Shown one piece after another: positions 51,512-61,044 of a stretch of 64,000 nucleotides of DNA. The position numbers were made by a program, and so were the translations under genes. Below the pieces are notes generated by a model. That model was not told the origin of the DNA and did not search any database. It worked only from the letters and a program-made list of their open reading frames with translations. This DNA is from Halobacillus halophilus (GTDB lineage: Bacteria; Bacillota; Bacilli; Bacillales; Halobacillaceae), in NCBI RefSeq assembly GCF_020171985.1, contig NZ_JAIVAL010000005.1, positions 186,001 through 250,000 of the forward strand. Direction: 5' to 3'. Positions within the stretch are counted from its first letter, which is position 1, and each line of letters opens with the position of its first letter.

Positions 51512-54277
51512 TTGAAGAAATTTTATTGGCTCATAGGTATAGTCTTTTTCTTATTGTCATTTGCGCAACCGTTTGCACTAAACGCTTTTGCTGATGAGAA
51601 AGTGTATGATACGGTCGTACTCCGAGGAAGCGCTGCTTCACTTGATTGGAGTTCTAATGATCACCCGCTCGCTTATGATTCAGAAGAAGGCGTGTGGAAA
51701 AGTGATCCAGTCGCACTAGAAGGCGGAAATGAAGTCGAATTTAAATACGTATATGACGGCAGCTGGATGCCAGGAGCAAATTTAACATATACACCGCCAC
51801 AAGATGGTGATTATACGTTCGTTTTTTATCCGGAAAATGAACGTACAGTAGACGTCCGTTCAGCAAACACGGCTTCTGGAAGTGTAACATTAGAGTTAAC
51901 TGTACCTGAGGAGACTCCAGATTGGGTGGTGCCGACCCTTGCTTCTAATATGAATGACTTCAATTATAAGGTAAGCCCCCTCCGTAAAGTTGACGAACGA
52001 ACTTACCAAATTCAAGTGAATGGAGAATCCGGGGAAAGACTATCCTACTTCTACAGTTTAGGCGGCGAGCCTTATAAAGAAGTGCGCGAAGAACCCCGTT
52101 CAGCTGTATTTACAGAAGATAATCACGTTCAAAAAGATTCCGTTACAGAATGGGAAACGATACCTGTAGCTCAGGACGTTACTCACGATTTTAACCACGA
52201 ACCTTATACACCTGACAAAAAAGATAATGTTACCGTAGAAGTCACAGTAGATCATTATGGACCGATTGATCAAGGAGCTGTCTACTATACTACAGACGGG
52301 TCCAGCCCTGTTGGGAAAAGAGGAGAAGTTGAAAATGGAAAAACAGCTGACCTTCAAGTTACCGAAACCACAACGAATGATAACGGTTTAAAAACATCTA
52401 TCCTTACAGGGACAATACCTAACCAAAAAAATGAAACACGGGTTAAGTATAAAATTGATGTGTGGAATTCTGCGAGTAAAGGCTCACAATTCGCCGATAA
52501 CAATGCACTCACGTCAGAGAATGCCACAGAATTTGCTTATTACGTAGAGGATTATCAATCGCCGGATTGGGCGAAAGAAGCGATCATCTATCAAGTCTTT
52601 GTAGACCGCTTCCGTGATGGAACGGAACAAAACAATTCCTCCGTGGACCCTTCCCTTCCTTATGATGAACAACTAAAAGGATGGATGGGCGGCGACCTTC
52701 AAGGAGTATTAGAAAAACTGGATTATATCGACAGCCTGGGTGTGAATACCATCTGGATTTCACCTATTTACGAAGGACCTTACTCGCATGGTTATCATCC
52801 AGCAGATTTTATGAATATCGACCCACGCTTCGGCAGCAACGAACTCATGAAAGAACTGGTGGAAAAAGCACATAAACGTGATATTAAAGTTGTTTATGAT
52901 TTAGTTCCAAATCATACGTCAAATCAGCATCCATTCTTCCAGGATGCAGTAGAAAAAGGAGAAGACAGCCCTTACTATGATTGGTACTCATTTACTAACT
53001 GGCCAAATGAATATGAAACATTTTATGATGTCCAGGAATTGCCGGAACTTAACAATGACAATCCCGAAACCCGAGAATATATGCTAGATGAAGTCGTTCC
53101 TTTCTGGATGGAAGAAATTGGAGTAGATGGTTTCCGCCTGGACTATGCGAAAGGTCCAAGTCAGAGCTTCTGGGTGGACTTTCGTCATAAAGTGAAGGAA
53201 TTAAATTCGAATGCTTTCATTTTTGGCGAAGTATGGGATAACCTCGATACGATTACATCCTATACAGGAAAACTAGACGGAGCTATCGATTTTGAAACTC
53301 AGTCCGCCATCCAGAATGCTTTTATCAATGATGGCAGCATGAACCAGCTGGCTTCTTCCTTAACAACGATTCATGATGCCTATAGTGAAGAATTTGTACC
53401 AGCTACTTTCTTAGACAGTCATGATGTACCGCGTTTCTTATATGAAGCAGATGGCAACACGCAGACTCTGAAAAATGCTGCCTCTCTGCAGTTCACACTG
53501 CCCGGGGCTCCGATCATTTACTACGGTGACGAAGTAGGACTTTCACAGAGCGGCGATCATAATGCCGTTGATGAATGGAAGGATCGCTATTATCGTGAAA
53601 TGATGCCTTGGAAACCATCTGAGCAGGAGCAGGATGTGAAAGCTCATTATAAAAAGCTTATTGATATTCGACAGGAACATGAATCTTTAACAACGGGGGA
53701 CCTTCGCATGGTTTATTCCGATGACAGTGTTCTCGTATTCGAAAGAAAACTTCCTCAAGATCAAGTCGTTGTAGTCATCAATAAAGGAGAAAGTCAACGC
53801 AAGCTGGATCTTATTGATCTCTACAATCAGCAAACACCTAATCGTGTCAAGTTGACCTCGCTGATGGATGGTAAGAAATTGAAAAGTCACAAGGGATCAC
53901 TTGAATTAAAGAGTGATGCCCACTCTGTTTCCATCTATGAAGTACAAGGAAAGCTCCGCATGGATGCCCCTGACGAGTACAAGAAGTATTCAAAAGTGGC
54001 TTTGCGTGGATCTGAACCGCTTGACTGGGAATCAGACGCCAACTTGTTATCCTATGATGACAGTGAACATGTCTGGAAAAGTGAACCCATCAAGTTAAAG
54101 GCAGATGAAACGATCGAATTTAAATATGTACGCGATGGAGAATGGCTAGAAGGAGACAATCTAACATTCACTCCCGAAACGGATGGAGACTATATATTCA
54201 TCTTTAATCCTCAAGACCAATATCGAATAACTGTGGTCCCTTATTCTGAATCAGCTAATCTCGGAAAAGCTTCGTAG
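51512..54277 (+). CDS. Secreted alpha-amylase family enzyme (GH13) with repeated terminal domains
   Basis: This 921-residue exported starch-degrading enzyme starts at TTG 51512 (AAGAGGGG 7 bases upstream). That gives a clean signal peptide MKKFYWLIGIVFFLLSFAQP, cleaved near AFA-DEK. An N-terminal beta-domain (about 25-110), a middle N-domain typical of neopullulanase/maltogenic types (about 215-345) and the GH13 barrel follow. Catalytic residues are D544 (GFRLDYAKG), E573 (FIFGEVWDN) and D638 (SHDVPRF). A C-terminal domain repeats the N-terminal one (LRGS...LDW, VWKSDP/SEP, EFKYVYDG/VRDG, DGDYxFxF). The protein is strongly acidic, fitting a halophilic secreted enzyme. It may feed the mal transporter at 62-64 kb. 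Confidence 0.92.
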   Translation: MKKFYWLIGIVFFLLSFAQPFALNAFADEKVYDTVVLRGSAASLDWSSNDHPLAYDSEEGVWKSDPVALEGGNEVEFKYVYDGSWMPGANLTYTPPQDGDYTFVFYPENERTVDVRSANTASGSVTLELTVPEETPDWVVPTLASNMNDFNYKVSPLRKVDERTYQIQVNGESGERLSYFYSLGGEPYKEVREEPRSAVFTEDNHVQKDSVTEWETIPVAQDVTHDFNHEPYTPDKKDNVTVEVTVDHYGPIDQGAVYYTTDGSSPVGKRGEVENGKTADLQVTETTTNDNGLKTSILTGTIPNQKNETRVKYKIDVWNSASKGSQFADNNALTSENATEFAYYVEDYQSPDWAKEAIIYQVFVDRFRDGTEQNNSSVDPSLPYDEQLKGWMGGDLQGVLEKLDYIDSLGVNTIWISPIYEGPYSHGYHPADFMNIDPRFGSNELMKELVEKAHKRDIKVVYDLVPNHTSNQHPFFQDAVEKGEDSPYYDWYSFTNWPNEYETFYDVQELPELNNDNPETREYMLDEVVPFWMEEIGVDGFRLDYAKGPSQSFWVDFRHKVKELNSNAFIFGEVWDNLDTITSYTGKLDGAIDFETQSAIQNAFINDGSMNQLASSLTTIHDAYSEEFVPATFLDSHDVPRFLYEADGNTQTLKNAASLQFTLPGAPIIYYGDEVGLSQSGDHNAVDEWKDRYYREMMPWKPSEQEQDVKAHYKKLIDIRQEHESLTTGDLRMVYSDDSVLVFERKLPQDQVVVVINKGESQRKLDLIDLYNQQTPNRVKLTSLMDGKKLKSHKGSLELKSDAHSVSIYEVQGKLRMDAPDEYKKYSKVALRGSEPLDWESDANLLSYDDSEHVWKSEPIKLKADETIEFKYVRDGEWLEGDNLTFTPETDGDYIFIFNPQDQYRITVVPYSESANLGKAS

Positions 54278-54279
54278 GA

Positions 54280-54312
54280 AAAAAAGCCTGCCGCATATGG
54301 CAGGCTTTTTCA
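54280..54312 (+). terminator. Terminator of the alpha-amylase gene
   Basis: AAAAAGCCTGCC and GGCAGGCTTTTT form a perfect stem with a 6-nt loop, just past the stop. Confidence 0.92.
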
Positions 54313-54363
54313 TATCTATTAAACTATTGCTTTTCCTTCGCTAATATATTATATTACCATTTG

Positions 54364-54377
54364 TACCCAATTGGGTA
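54364..54377. promoter_or_regulatory. 14-bp perfect palindrome upstream of the SLH deacetylase gene
   Basis: TACCCAATTGGGTA is a perfect palindrome 59-72 bases ahead of the ATG, in the promoter region. It looks like a dimeric repressor operator; the regulator is unknown. Confidence 0.5.
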
Positions 54378-54435
54378 TGTCACCTTTCGCTAACCGCTCC
54401 CTGCCACGTTTATCCTTACATACAGGAGGACCACT

Positions 54436-55881
54436 ATGAAAAAACATCTATTGATTAGTCACCTTGTACTTCTAACCATCTACCTGCTTATCTCCGCTTC
54501 CCCAGTAACAGCTTCAGCAAGTTTTACTGATATAGAAGAACATTGGGCTTACGAGGAAATTAACTATCTAACCGAGCAGGATCTATTAAATGGATATCCG
54601 GATGGTACATTCAAACCCAGCCGATCTATCACACGTGCAGAGGCTTCTAAGGTCATTGCGGACCAGTTAGGTTTGAAACCAACGAAATCACCCGCTTTCC
54701 CAGATACCGATGGTCATTGGGCTGAATCGTATATAAATGCGATTGCAGAACGTAATATTATTATCGGATTTGAGGATGGAGAATTCAAACCTAACCACAC
54801 CCTCCGAAGATCCGAACTGGCTGTTATCCTTACGCGGGCATATCAACTGGAAGGAAGCAGTTCTTCCACGTTCTCTGATTTATCTAATAATCACTGGGCC
54901 TTTTCTCACGTAAGTGCACTCTTGGCCAATCATATTACAACCGGATATGAAGACGGGACCTTTCGCCCCTCCCGAGATGTATCCAGGGCTGAATTTTCAA
55001 GCTTTTTAGCACGAATTTTGGATGACCGATTCAAAGTCAATGGTGAGAGTAATGAACAAAGAATTCCCGTGCTCATGTATCACAGTCTATCCAGGAACCC
55101 TGCGGATTGGAGCTCGGTTACCATATCGCCAGACAAGTTTTATGAAGAAATGTTATATCTAAAAGCATTGGGTATGACTACAATTAGTTCTCAACAATTA
55201 ATCGATGCCAAAAACGGGAAAACTGAACTACCTGAGAATCCTGTGATGGTTACGTTTGATGATGGTTATCGCAACAACTATCAATATGCTTATCCAGTGC
55301 TTGAGAAGCTCGACATGCAAGCCGTCATTTCTATTATTGGATGGAGTGTAGGGCGTACGACTGATTTAGGAGAGGAGCTCGAGATCACTCCTCATTTCAC
55401 ATGGGCCGAGGCAAAAGAAATGGTAGACAGCGGTCATGTGGATATCCAGAGTCATTCGTTCAATCTTCATAACCCTGGAACTTCGGATACCTATGCAAAA
55501 GGAACACTTCCGCGTGAGGGAGAAACGCCAGAGGAACATGCGGAGCGCTTTAAAGAAGATACTTTGAAAATCCACCAGCTGATCGAAGAAAACCTGGGGT
55601 ATGAACCTGAGTTGTTCACCTATCCTTATGGCGTTTATAACCAAACTACTGAAAGCGTCTTGAAAGAATTGGGGTATCAAGCAACACTCACAACTCGTTC
55701 TGGAATATCTGATCTAAATAACGGTTTATTCCGTATGAAACGAATAAATTCCCCTGACTATCTGCCAAGTTATCAGCTGATGGATAAAATTGTTCCAGGT
55801 GGTGTGCAGGTTCCTTTTAGAACCGTTCCAACACGTGAAGCCCGGATCGCTAAGCTGGAAGATTATTTAGGTATGAAGTAA
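54436..55881 (+). CDS. SLH-anchored polysaccharide deacetylase
   Basis: The 481-residue exported protein has a signal peptide (cleaved near ASA) and three SLH domains (about 29-71, 87-132, 145-190). These have FxDxxxHWAxxxI and GYPDGTFxPxxxxTRAE motifs that hold proteins on secondary cell-wall polymer. A NodB-type deacetylase domain follows, with motif 1 VTFDDGY (D275, D276) and motif 2 SHSFNLH (H340, H345). Catalytic and metal residues are present, so it is probably an active deacetylase of PgaB/PdaC-like type. AGGAGG lies 6 bases before the ATG. It converges with the GT2/degenerate-GGDEF operon, suggesting it modifies that polysaccharide. Confidence 0.88.
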   Translation: MKKHLLISHLVLLTIYLLISASPVTASASFTDIEEHWAYEEINYLTEQDLLNGYPDGTFKPSRSITRAEASKVIADQLGLKPTKSPAFPDTDGHWAESYINAIAERNIIIGFEDGEFKPNHTLRRSELAVILTRAYQLEGSSSSTFSDLSNNHWAFSHVSALLANHITTGYEDGTFRPSRDVSRAEFSSFLARILDDRFKVNGESNEQRIPVLMYHSLSRNPADWSSVTISPDKFYEEMLYLKALGMTTISSQQLIDAKNGKTELPENPVMVTFDDGYRNNYQYAYPVLEKLDMQAVISIIGWSVGRTTDLGEELEITPHFTWAEAKEMVDSGHVDIQSHSFNLHNPGTSDTYAKGTLPREGETPEEHAERFKEDTLKIHQLIEENLGYEPELFTYPYGVYNQTTESVLKELGYQATLTTRSGISDLNNGLFRMKRINSPDYLPSYQLMDKIVPGGVQVPFRTVPTREARIAKLEDYLGMK

Positions 55882-55937
55882 TTATAAAAGGCTAAGAAAT
55901 AAATATTTAATTACTGTCAATGATCAAAGCACGAAAT

Positions 55938-55988
55938 AATTAAACGCTTGAAATCAGATTATAAAAACCTGAATTCAAGCGTTTAATT
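55938..55988. terminator. Bidirectional terminator between the deacetylase and GT2 genes
   Basis: AATTAAACGCTTGAA and TTCAAGCGTTTAATT are a perfect 15-bp inverted repeat with an inner TCAG/CTGA pairing. It lies between the two converging genes. Confidence 0.75.
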
Positions 55989-56018
55989 CGTTTAGATAAT
56001 TTTTTGTCCCAGTCTCTT

Positions 56019-57311
56019 TTATTTAAATCGAGTAGTCTTATCCCAGCCAATAACCTGCTGTTTCTTCTTTGCTTTTATGTAAAATACAAGACTTCTTACG
56101 AATAAATAAGAAAACAACTGAGCATATGTAAAATACATAATAAAGCTGGTGAAAATATTCCTAGGGGTGAAGCTGTTCTCAGCAGCTTGAGCGCTCATTA
56201 ACTGAGTTGTATATATAATATAGGATACATACCATATAAACATTAACGGAATTGTATAACTTATGTAGAGTAAATCAAACACCCCTAGCACAAACCATAC
56301 ATACGAGAGCACTAAAAAGAACCAAAACACCACATATACCATCAGCTGATGAATAGAATGGACCATCATTTTACCTTTAAAATAACCAGGTACAGTAAGT
56401 GTTTTTTCAACAATATAAAGGTTTCCCTGTAGCCACCTTGTCCTCTGCTTGATATACACTTGTATCGTTTCAGGTTCCTGTTCCCAGGTTACAGACTGAG
56501 GCACAATGGGAAGAAAGAAGCCCTGTTGAGTAATTCTCAAAGTTAATTCAGCATCCTCTGCGATAGCGTAGGGATCATATCCTCCTAGTTCTTGTATTAC
56601 TTTTCTTTTCACTAGCATGTTCGTTCCTGTTAGAGAGCCTGTTCGAAACAGATGCCATCTACCAGCCTGCATGAGTAATTGGAAAACTTGAAACTCGATA
56701 GATATCATTCGAGTCAGAAAGTTTTTCCTTTCATTTAAAGTACGAACATATCCTACCGCACCGGCAGCATTTGTATAACTATGAGCCATTTCAACTAACT
56801 GCACCAGCGCTTCTTCTTCAGGTTGATTGTCCGCATCGTAGACACAGAAATATTCTCCGTGAGAAATCTGTAATCCATAGTTCAGTACTCTGGATTTTCC
56901 TTTAGGTTCACCTGGTGGGACCAGTATATGATGGACGCGGTGATAGATTTCATCGTATTCTCCTGCAATTTCAGAGGTATCATCTTTCGAATTATCATTA
57001 AGTACGTATATATTAAGTTCTCCAGGGTAATGAAGCTTTACCATGGCATCAAGCGTTTCTTTAAGAACAACACCTTCGTTATGAGCAGGAATCAGTATAT
57101 CAACACTTGGATATTTCTCAAGAGAAATAGACTTATGTTCTTTTGTACGATAATACAAGCCTGCGATCGTTAGCAAAGTGTAGTACAACATTAAAATTAA
57201 AAATAAAACAGTTGTAAATAGCAATAAATTTTTCATAGTTATTAAGTCATAGAAAACAGCAATAAATATCACAATACTAGCAAACACCATGCTAATTAAC
57301 ACTTTTCTCAT
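56019..57311 (-). CDS. Processive family-2 glycosyltransferase (YdaM/PgaC/BcsA-like)
   Basis: This membrane synthase of 430 residues has two N-terminal membrane segments, a cytoplasmic GT-A domain and C-terminal membrane segments. Motifs are IPAHNEG (74-80), LNDNSKDDT, the DxD-type YDADNQ (D159, D161), AEDAE (251-255) and the processive Q(Q/R)xRW as QRTRWLQG (289-296). Such enzymes polymerise and export polysaccharides such as poly-GlcNAc or cellulose. The start overlaps the upstream degenerate-GGDEF gene by 4 bases (ATGA), so they are co-translated. The nearest known arrangement is ydaK-ydaM of B. subtilis. The polymer made is unknown. Confidence 0.87.
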   Translation of the reverse strand: MRKVLISMVFASIVIFIAVFYDLITMKNLLLFTTVLFLILMLYYTLLTIAGLYYRTKEHKSISLEKYPSVDILIPAHNEGVVLKETLDAMVKLHYPGELNIYVLNDNSKDDTSEIAGEYDEIYHRVHHILVPPGEPKGKSRVLNYGLQISHGEYFCVYDADNQPEEEALVQLVEMAHSYTNAAGAVGYVRTLNERKNFLTRMISIEFQVFQLLMQAGRWHLFRTGSLTGTNMLVKRKVIQELGGYDPYAIAEDAELTLRITQQGFFLPIVPQSVTWEQEPETIQVYIKQRTRWLQGNLYIVEKTLTVPGYFKGKMMVHSIHQLMVYVVFWFFLVLSYVWFVLGVFDLLYISYTIPLMFIWYVSYIIYTTQLMSAQAAENSFTPRNIFTSFIMYFTYAQLFSYLFVRSLVFYIKAKKKQQVIGWDKTTRFK

Positions 57312-58075
57312 ATCTGCGGACCTTCTTTGGAGGCTGGAAAATCTATGTACCCAATTCCTTCAGTATTCCATTGCAACTTATCAAAAGCTTCGGGAGTATA
57401 AATGATTTTTAATCGAGAGATAATTCTATTTTTCACAATCGCCAAACCATCTTCATCTGTGTTTTGTAAAAGACATACAATGACTTGATCATCATATTTT
57501 CCCACAATATCAAAATGTTTTCTGACCGATTCATATATTACATTGGAAACTTTTACAAAACTGGTTTGCTTAACCCGACGGGGCAGCTTTTCAATTCCTA
57601 TATATAGAAGGAATCCTTTTTCTTTTTTGCGATCCATGGAAGTTACGATGATTTCTTTTTGTTTTTCAAACTCACGTTTTGATAGTAATTTGGTATCTGC
57701 AATATACTCTTCCAGTTCAATTACACGGTTCTGTAATTGTTTATTATCTCTGGATAAAGAAGAACTCCACTTTGCCAACACATAAACGGACCATAGATTA
57801 ACCAGAACAAGCGCATGAAGCATTACCCACTCTAATTGAGTATAAGAATTCCATTTTAATACAAAAGCCATACCTAAAATAATTAATGAAGAAATAACCG
57901 TAAAAGCGATAAAAAGAAGAAAAGTTGTTTTTTCACTCATTACTAAAAATAAAATAGGAGGAACTAAAAAAATTAATATCCACACAGGATCAGTAACAGA
58001 ATTTAAGCTATTGTACAAGAAGAGGAAACTGAATACCCAAAGTACGAATGCAATACTAATACTTCGTCTTACCAA
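57308..58075 (-). CDS. Membrane protein with degenerate GGDEF domain (YdaK-like candidate c-di-GMP receptor)
   Basis: A 255-residue protein with about four membrane segments (residues 7-100) and a coiled linker (105-130). A C-terminal domain of GGDEF type starts with LLSKREFEKQ. The active-site position that should read GGDEF is KYDDQVI (193-199), so cyclase activity is not expected. The I-site RxxD reads KHFD (186-189). B. subtilis YdaK has the same build, binds c-di-GMP and is linked to the YdaM synthase; here the GT2 gene is directly coupled. TTG 58073-58075 is the start, behind AAGGGGG by 8 bases. Binding of c-di-GMP is inference. Confidence 0.7.
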   Translation of the reverse strand: MVRRSISIAFVLWVFSFLFLYNSLNSVTDPVWILIFLVPPILFLVMSEKTTFLLFIAFTVISSLIILGMAFVLKWNSYTQLEWVMLHALVLVNLWSVYVLAKWSSSLSRDNKQLQNRVIELEEYIADTKLLSKREFEKQKEIIVTSMDRKKEKGFLLYIGIEKLPRRVKQTSFVKVSNVIYESVRKHFDIVGKYDDQVIVCLLQNTDEDGLAIVKNRIISRLKIIYTPEAFDKLQWNTEGIGYIDFPASKEGPQI

Positions 58076-58182
58076 TTATATAACCCCCTTATTAATTGTT
58101 CATTATAATGTATATATGATACCTTTGGAACCTATAATTTTACCTACTAAGCACATTGCATATAGGTATAAGTATTTATAAC

Positions 58183-58213
58183 TTAAAAAAAACGACATCG
58201 AATATGTCGTTTT
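58183..58213 (-). terminator. Terminator of the 58233-58682 gene
   Basis: AAAACGACAT and ATGTCGTTTT pair around a 5-nt loop, with a long T-run on the minus strand. Confidence 0.9.
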
Positions 58214-58232
58214 AAAATATGCCCCGCTATGG

Positions 58233-58682
58233 TTATTTCTTATAGTCCCACGTCACTACCCACTCCTCTTTCACTTTTGTGACCACAACCTTCTGATGTA
58301 ATGTGAACAAGCCATATTTTCCTCTAAAAGTCTGAGCCACCGTCATGCTGTATGCAGTCGGGAAAGGTTTAGCTCCCTTTTCCATACGCCAATTTTTGAC
58401 CTTCTTCATTTCTTCTATGGTAAAAGTAAATGTTTCAACCCCAAAGTGATTCATGAATACATGAGCCCGGTCCTGAATATAGGGGCCCTTCGCAAATTTT
58501 TCTTTCATAAGGGGATGAAAAAGCTGCCAGGAATCCGAGTATTCACCCCTTTGTTCAAACGAATAGAAGCTTTCAACAACTGCTTTTGCTTGTTGAGCAG
58601 GACTTGTCTTATACATCACCACCCCTGTAATTCCGCCCGCGATAATCAGTATCCCAATGATCAGCGCAATCTTGCCCTTCAT
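58233..58682 (-). CDS. Membrane-anchored protein with NTF2-like C-terminal part, unknown function
   Basis: A 149-residue protein with one N-terminal membrane anchor (about residues 4-24) and an extracellular domain whose pattern resembles NTF2-like or DUF4878-type domains: AKAVVESFYSFEQRGEYSDSW, then alternating strands to the end. Start ATG 58682 with AGGAGG 7 bases upstream. No enzyme motif is seen. It may be an accessory envelope protein; it has its own terminator and a palindrome copy upstream. Confidence 0.6.
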   Translation of the reverse strand: MKGKIALIIGILIIAGGITGVVMYKTSPAQQAKAVVESFYSFEQRGEYSDSWQLFHPLMKEKFAKGPYIQDRAHVFMNHFGVETFTFTIEEMKKVKNWRMEKGAKPFPTAYSMTVAQTFRGKYGLFTLHQKVVVTKVKEEWVVTWDYKK

Positions 58683-58741
58683 CACTCACCCTCCTACTTC
58701 AGACTCCCTATTACCCTATGCATACAAAGCTTAGAATACGA

Positions 58742-58786
58742 ATGGGACCTCAGGTCATCCATATTCTGGATGACCTGAGGTCCCAT
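58742..58786. repeat. Intergenic palindrome family, copy D
   Basis: Perfect 20-bp arms (58742-58761, 58767-58786) with loop TATTC. The core equals that of copy E; the outer flank is ATGGG/CCCAT, different from the other copies but self-complementary. It lies 10 bases beyond the LTA-synthase-family stop and may terminate that transcript, though it has no T-run. Confidence 0.88.
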
Positions 58787-58795
58787 AAATTAACT

Positions 58796-60871
58796 CTATT
58801 CCAAATCGTACAATTCTTGGGTAATATGCTGCTTTCCTGTCAGCACATCATATTGAAAGTGCTGGTAGTCTCTTAACATCTTTTGAGTGGAGGATGGCAG
58901 TTCATCAGGTGAAGAAACGGTTTCTCCCTCTGCAGTCATATAAATCATATCTCGAAAAGCTGGGAGTTCCTGCTTCATTCCTTCTAGAAAGTCATAAAAT
59001 TTTGGTGCCTTATAATGAAGAGCATCCGCTACCATAGGAGCGAGGTAAACAGGACTTACTGTTCCAATTTCCTTTTTCATATCCATTTCGAAATTAGACA
59101 GAAATAATAATGGAGTTTCATAGAACTTCGCCTGCTGTTTCTGGTCCTCTTCATCCCCAAATCCTGTCTCTTTATAAGCTTTTAAATTGGCTCCAATCGA
59201 AGGAAGATGATCCCCAAAGAAAACTACTATGGTCGGTTCGTCCATTTCCTGAATACTCTCGTTCAGTTTTTTAAGTGTTTCATCAGATCGTTTGATCCCC
59301 TCCGAATACACTTCAATCTGTCTCTCGGTATCAGGAGAAAGTCCTTCTCCGCTCACATCAATCGTGCTCCCTCCCTCATACTTATCTTCACTATAGGGAA
59401 GGTGATTCGCAATGGTGACCGCGTGGATGAAAGAAGGTTGTTCCTGCTCTTCTATCGTATCGAGCAGTTCTTTCACTACCGATCTGTCTGAAACGAACTG
59501 TTTATTGTCCTTTTTAGTATACGTCATATCATCAAGGAATGTAGATTGATCAAATCCAAGATTCGGATATACTCGCTGTCTGCGGTACAAATTGCCTCCA
59601 TTTGGATGAATAGCTTCACTGTAGTATCCACGATCATTTAAATATGATACGACCGATGGATAGCTGTCATTCGCTAAAATATGATTGAAGGGATTTCCAC
59701 CTGGATTAATATAACTCATCGAATAGCTGGTCAGCGCCTCAAATTCTACATTAGCCGTCTCACCCCCGAAAGAAGGGCTCAAAATCTGTCCTGATGGGTA
59801 CTCTTCCATTAGACGTCGTGTATTTTTCATTGGGTCCTCTGAGAAATTAACACCCAGATTTGTTGGATCCCAGAAGGTCTCATTCATAAAAAAGATAATA
59901 TTCGGCTGCTTCGGATTTTCTTTTTCGTCGTCTGCTCGTGCGAAAACTTCTTTCGCGTGTACCACAGAGTCTTCCATTACTGTTTGATTATATGGCTCAG
60001 GTTTTTCTACTACATCGAGCTTAATGTTAGAGATCATTCCCAGAACAGGGCCATTGTAATAATAATTGTTTTTCTGGTTCCAGGGCATAAAGCTTGTATA
60101 TTCTTCATAGTAGCTTTCTGTAAAACGATCATCATAAAGCATAAAGGAATACAGTAGATAAGCCACCGGGACAAGTATAACCAGGCGGGTAATCCATCCT
60201 ATTTTAATTTTCGGCATTTTATACCAAACATACACACCTGCTACAATAAGGCCTATGATTAGCAAAGTAGCCGTTATAGAAATGGAATCTGATATTAATG
60301 GAATGACATCCTGAAGCTGGCCGATTTGAATAAAGTCATTCGGAAATAATGGTTCATTCCGATAGATCTGTTTGTAATGATTCACCAGTGCAAGTATAAA
60401 GGAAACGAGTAGAGCGATGCCCCCGCCCATGTAAGTTTCTCCGATGATAAGAATCAGCGCCAAAGTGAAAAGGGATAACAAAAAAACAGTAAACATATAA
60501 CGCTCAGGATATTCCTGAACCCATTCCGTGGCTCTTCCAAGCGTAATATCCAGATGAAAAACCATAAATAGATAGGAAGCAGCCGCGCCAACCATTCCGG
60601 AAACAAGCAAGGCTGTTGCAACTCTGTATATACGAGATTTATATAAAGTGTCTATCTTATTCCGATTATGCAGCCACCAGGTAGCTGTCCCCCACATAAC
60701 CAACGAAAGTACTAGAATAGATGTTCCGAGGCCGACGGTATGAATCTGAGCCCAGTCTATTACAGTCTTCCATCCCGAAGCAATGGAATACGTAAGAATG
60801 CTGTAGCATAAGCCTAACGCTACAGTGAAGAAAAGAAATAACGGAAATGTACGGATCAAACTCTTTCCCAT
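58796..60871 (-). CDS. LTA-synthase-family phosphoglycerol transferase
   Basis: A 691-residue membrane enzyme with about five to seven N-terminal membrane segments and an extracellular sulfatase/alkaline-phosphatase-type domain. Visible active-site motifs are NIIFFMNETFWDP (E331), a nucleophile Thr in SFGGETANVEFE (T372), and the metal site FFGDHLPSIG. Family members add glycerol phosphate from phosphatidylglycerol to lipoteichoic acid or glycans. It is longer in the membrane part than the five-segment LtaS of S. aureus and is better called LTA-synthase family than LtaS itself. The start at ATG 60871 has a GGTACC-type purine-rich leader; it appears monocistronic. Confidence 0.85.
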   Translation of the reverse strand: MGKSLIRTFPLFLFFTVALGLCYSILTYSIASGWKTVIDWAQIHTVGLGTSILVLSLVMWGTATWWLHNRNKIDTLYKSRIYRVATALLVSGMVGAAASYLFMVFHLDITLGRATEWVQEYPERYMFTVFLLSLFTLALILIIGETYMGGGIALLVSFILALVNHYKQIYRNEPLFPNDFIQIGQLQDVIPLISDSISITATLLIIGLIVAGVYVWYKMPKIKIGWITRLVILVPVAYLLYSFMLYDDRFTESYYEEYTSFMPWNQKNNYYYNGPVLGMISNIKLDVVEKPEPYNQTVMEDSVVHAKEVFARADDEKENPKQPNIIFFMNETFWDPTNLGVNFSEDPMKNTRRLMEEYPSGQILSPSFGGETANVEFEALTSYSMSYINPGGNPFNHILANDSYPSVVSYLNDRGYYSEAIHPNGGNLYRRQRVYPNLGFDQSTFLDDMTYTKKDNKQFVSDRSVVKELLDTIEEQEQPSFIHAVTIANHLPYSEDKYEGGSTIDVSGEGLSPDTERQIEVYSEGIKRSDETLKKLNESIQEMDEPTIVVFFGDHLPSIGANLKAYKETGFGDEEDQKQQAKFYETPLLFLSNFEMDMKKEIGTVSPVYLAPMVADALHYKAPKFYDFLEGMKQELPAFRDMIYMTAEGETVSSPDELPSSTQKMLRDYQHFQYDVLTGKQHITQELYDLE

Positions 60872-61044
60872 CCAAGGTACCTCCCAATTCTCTATTAATT
60901 CCGAAATAGTTCTATATTCTTCTCATTTTAGTATTAAATGTAAATAAAATCTATATTTTTGTAAAGATAATGTAAATTTCCCGATAAATATCTTCCAATT
61001 TCAGAATTATAGTTTTATAATTAAAAGTTTTAATCAAGTACACA

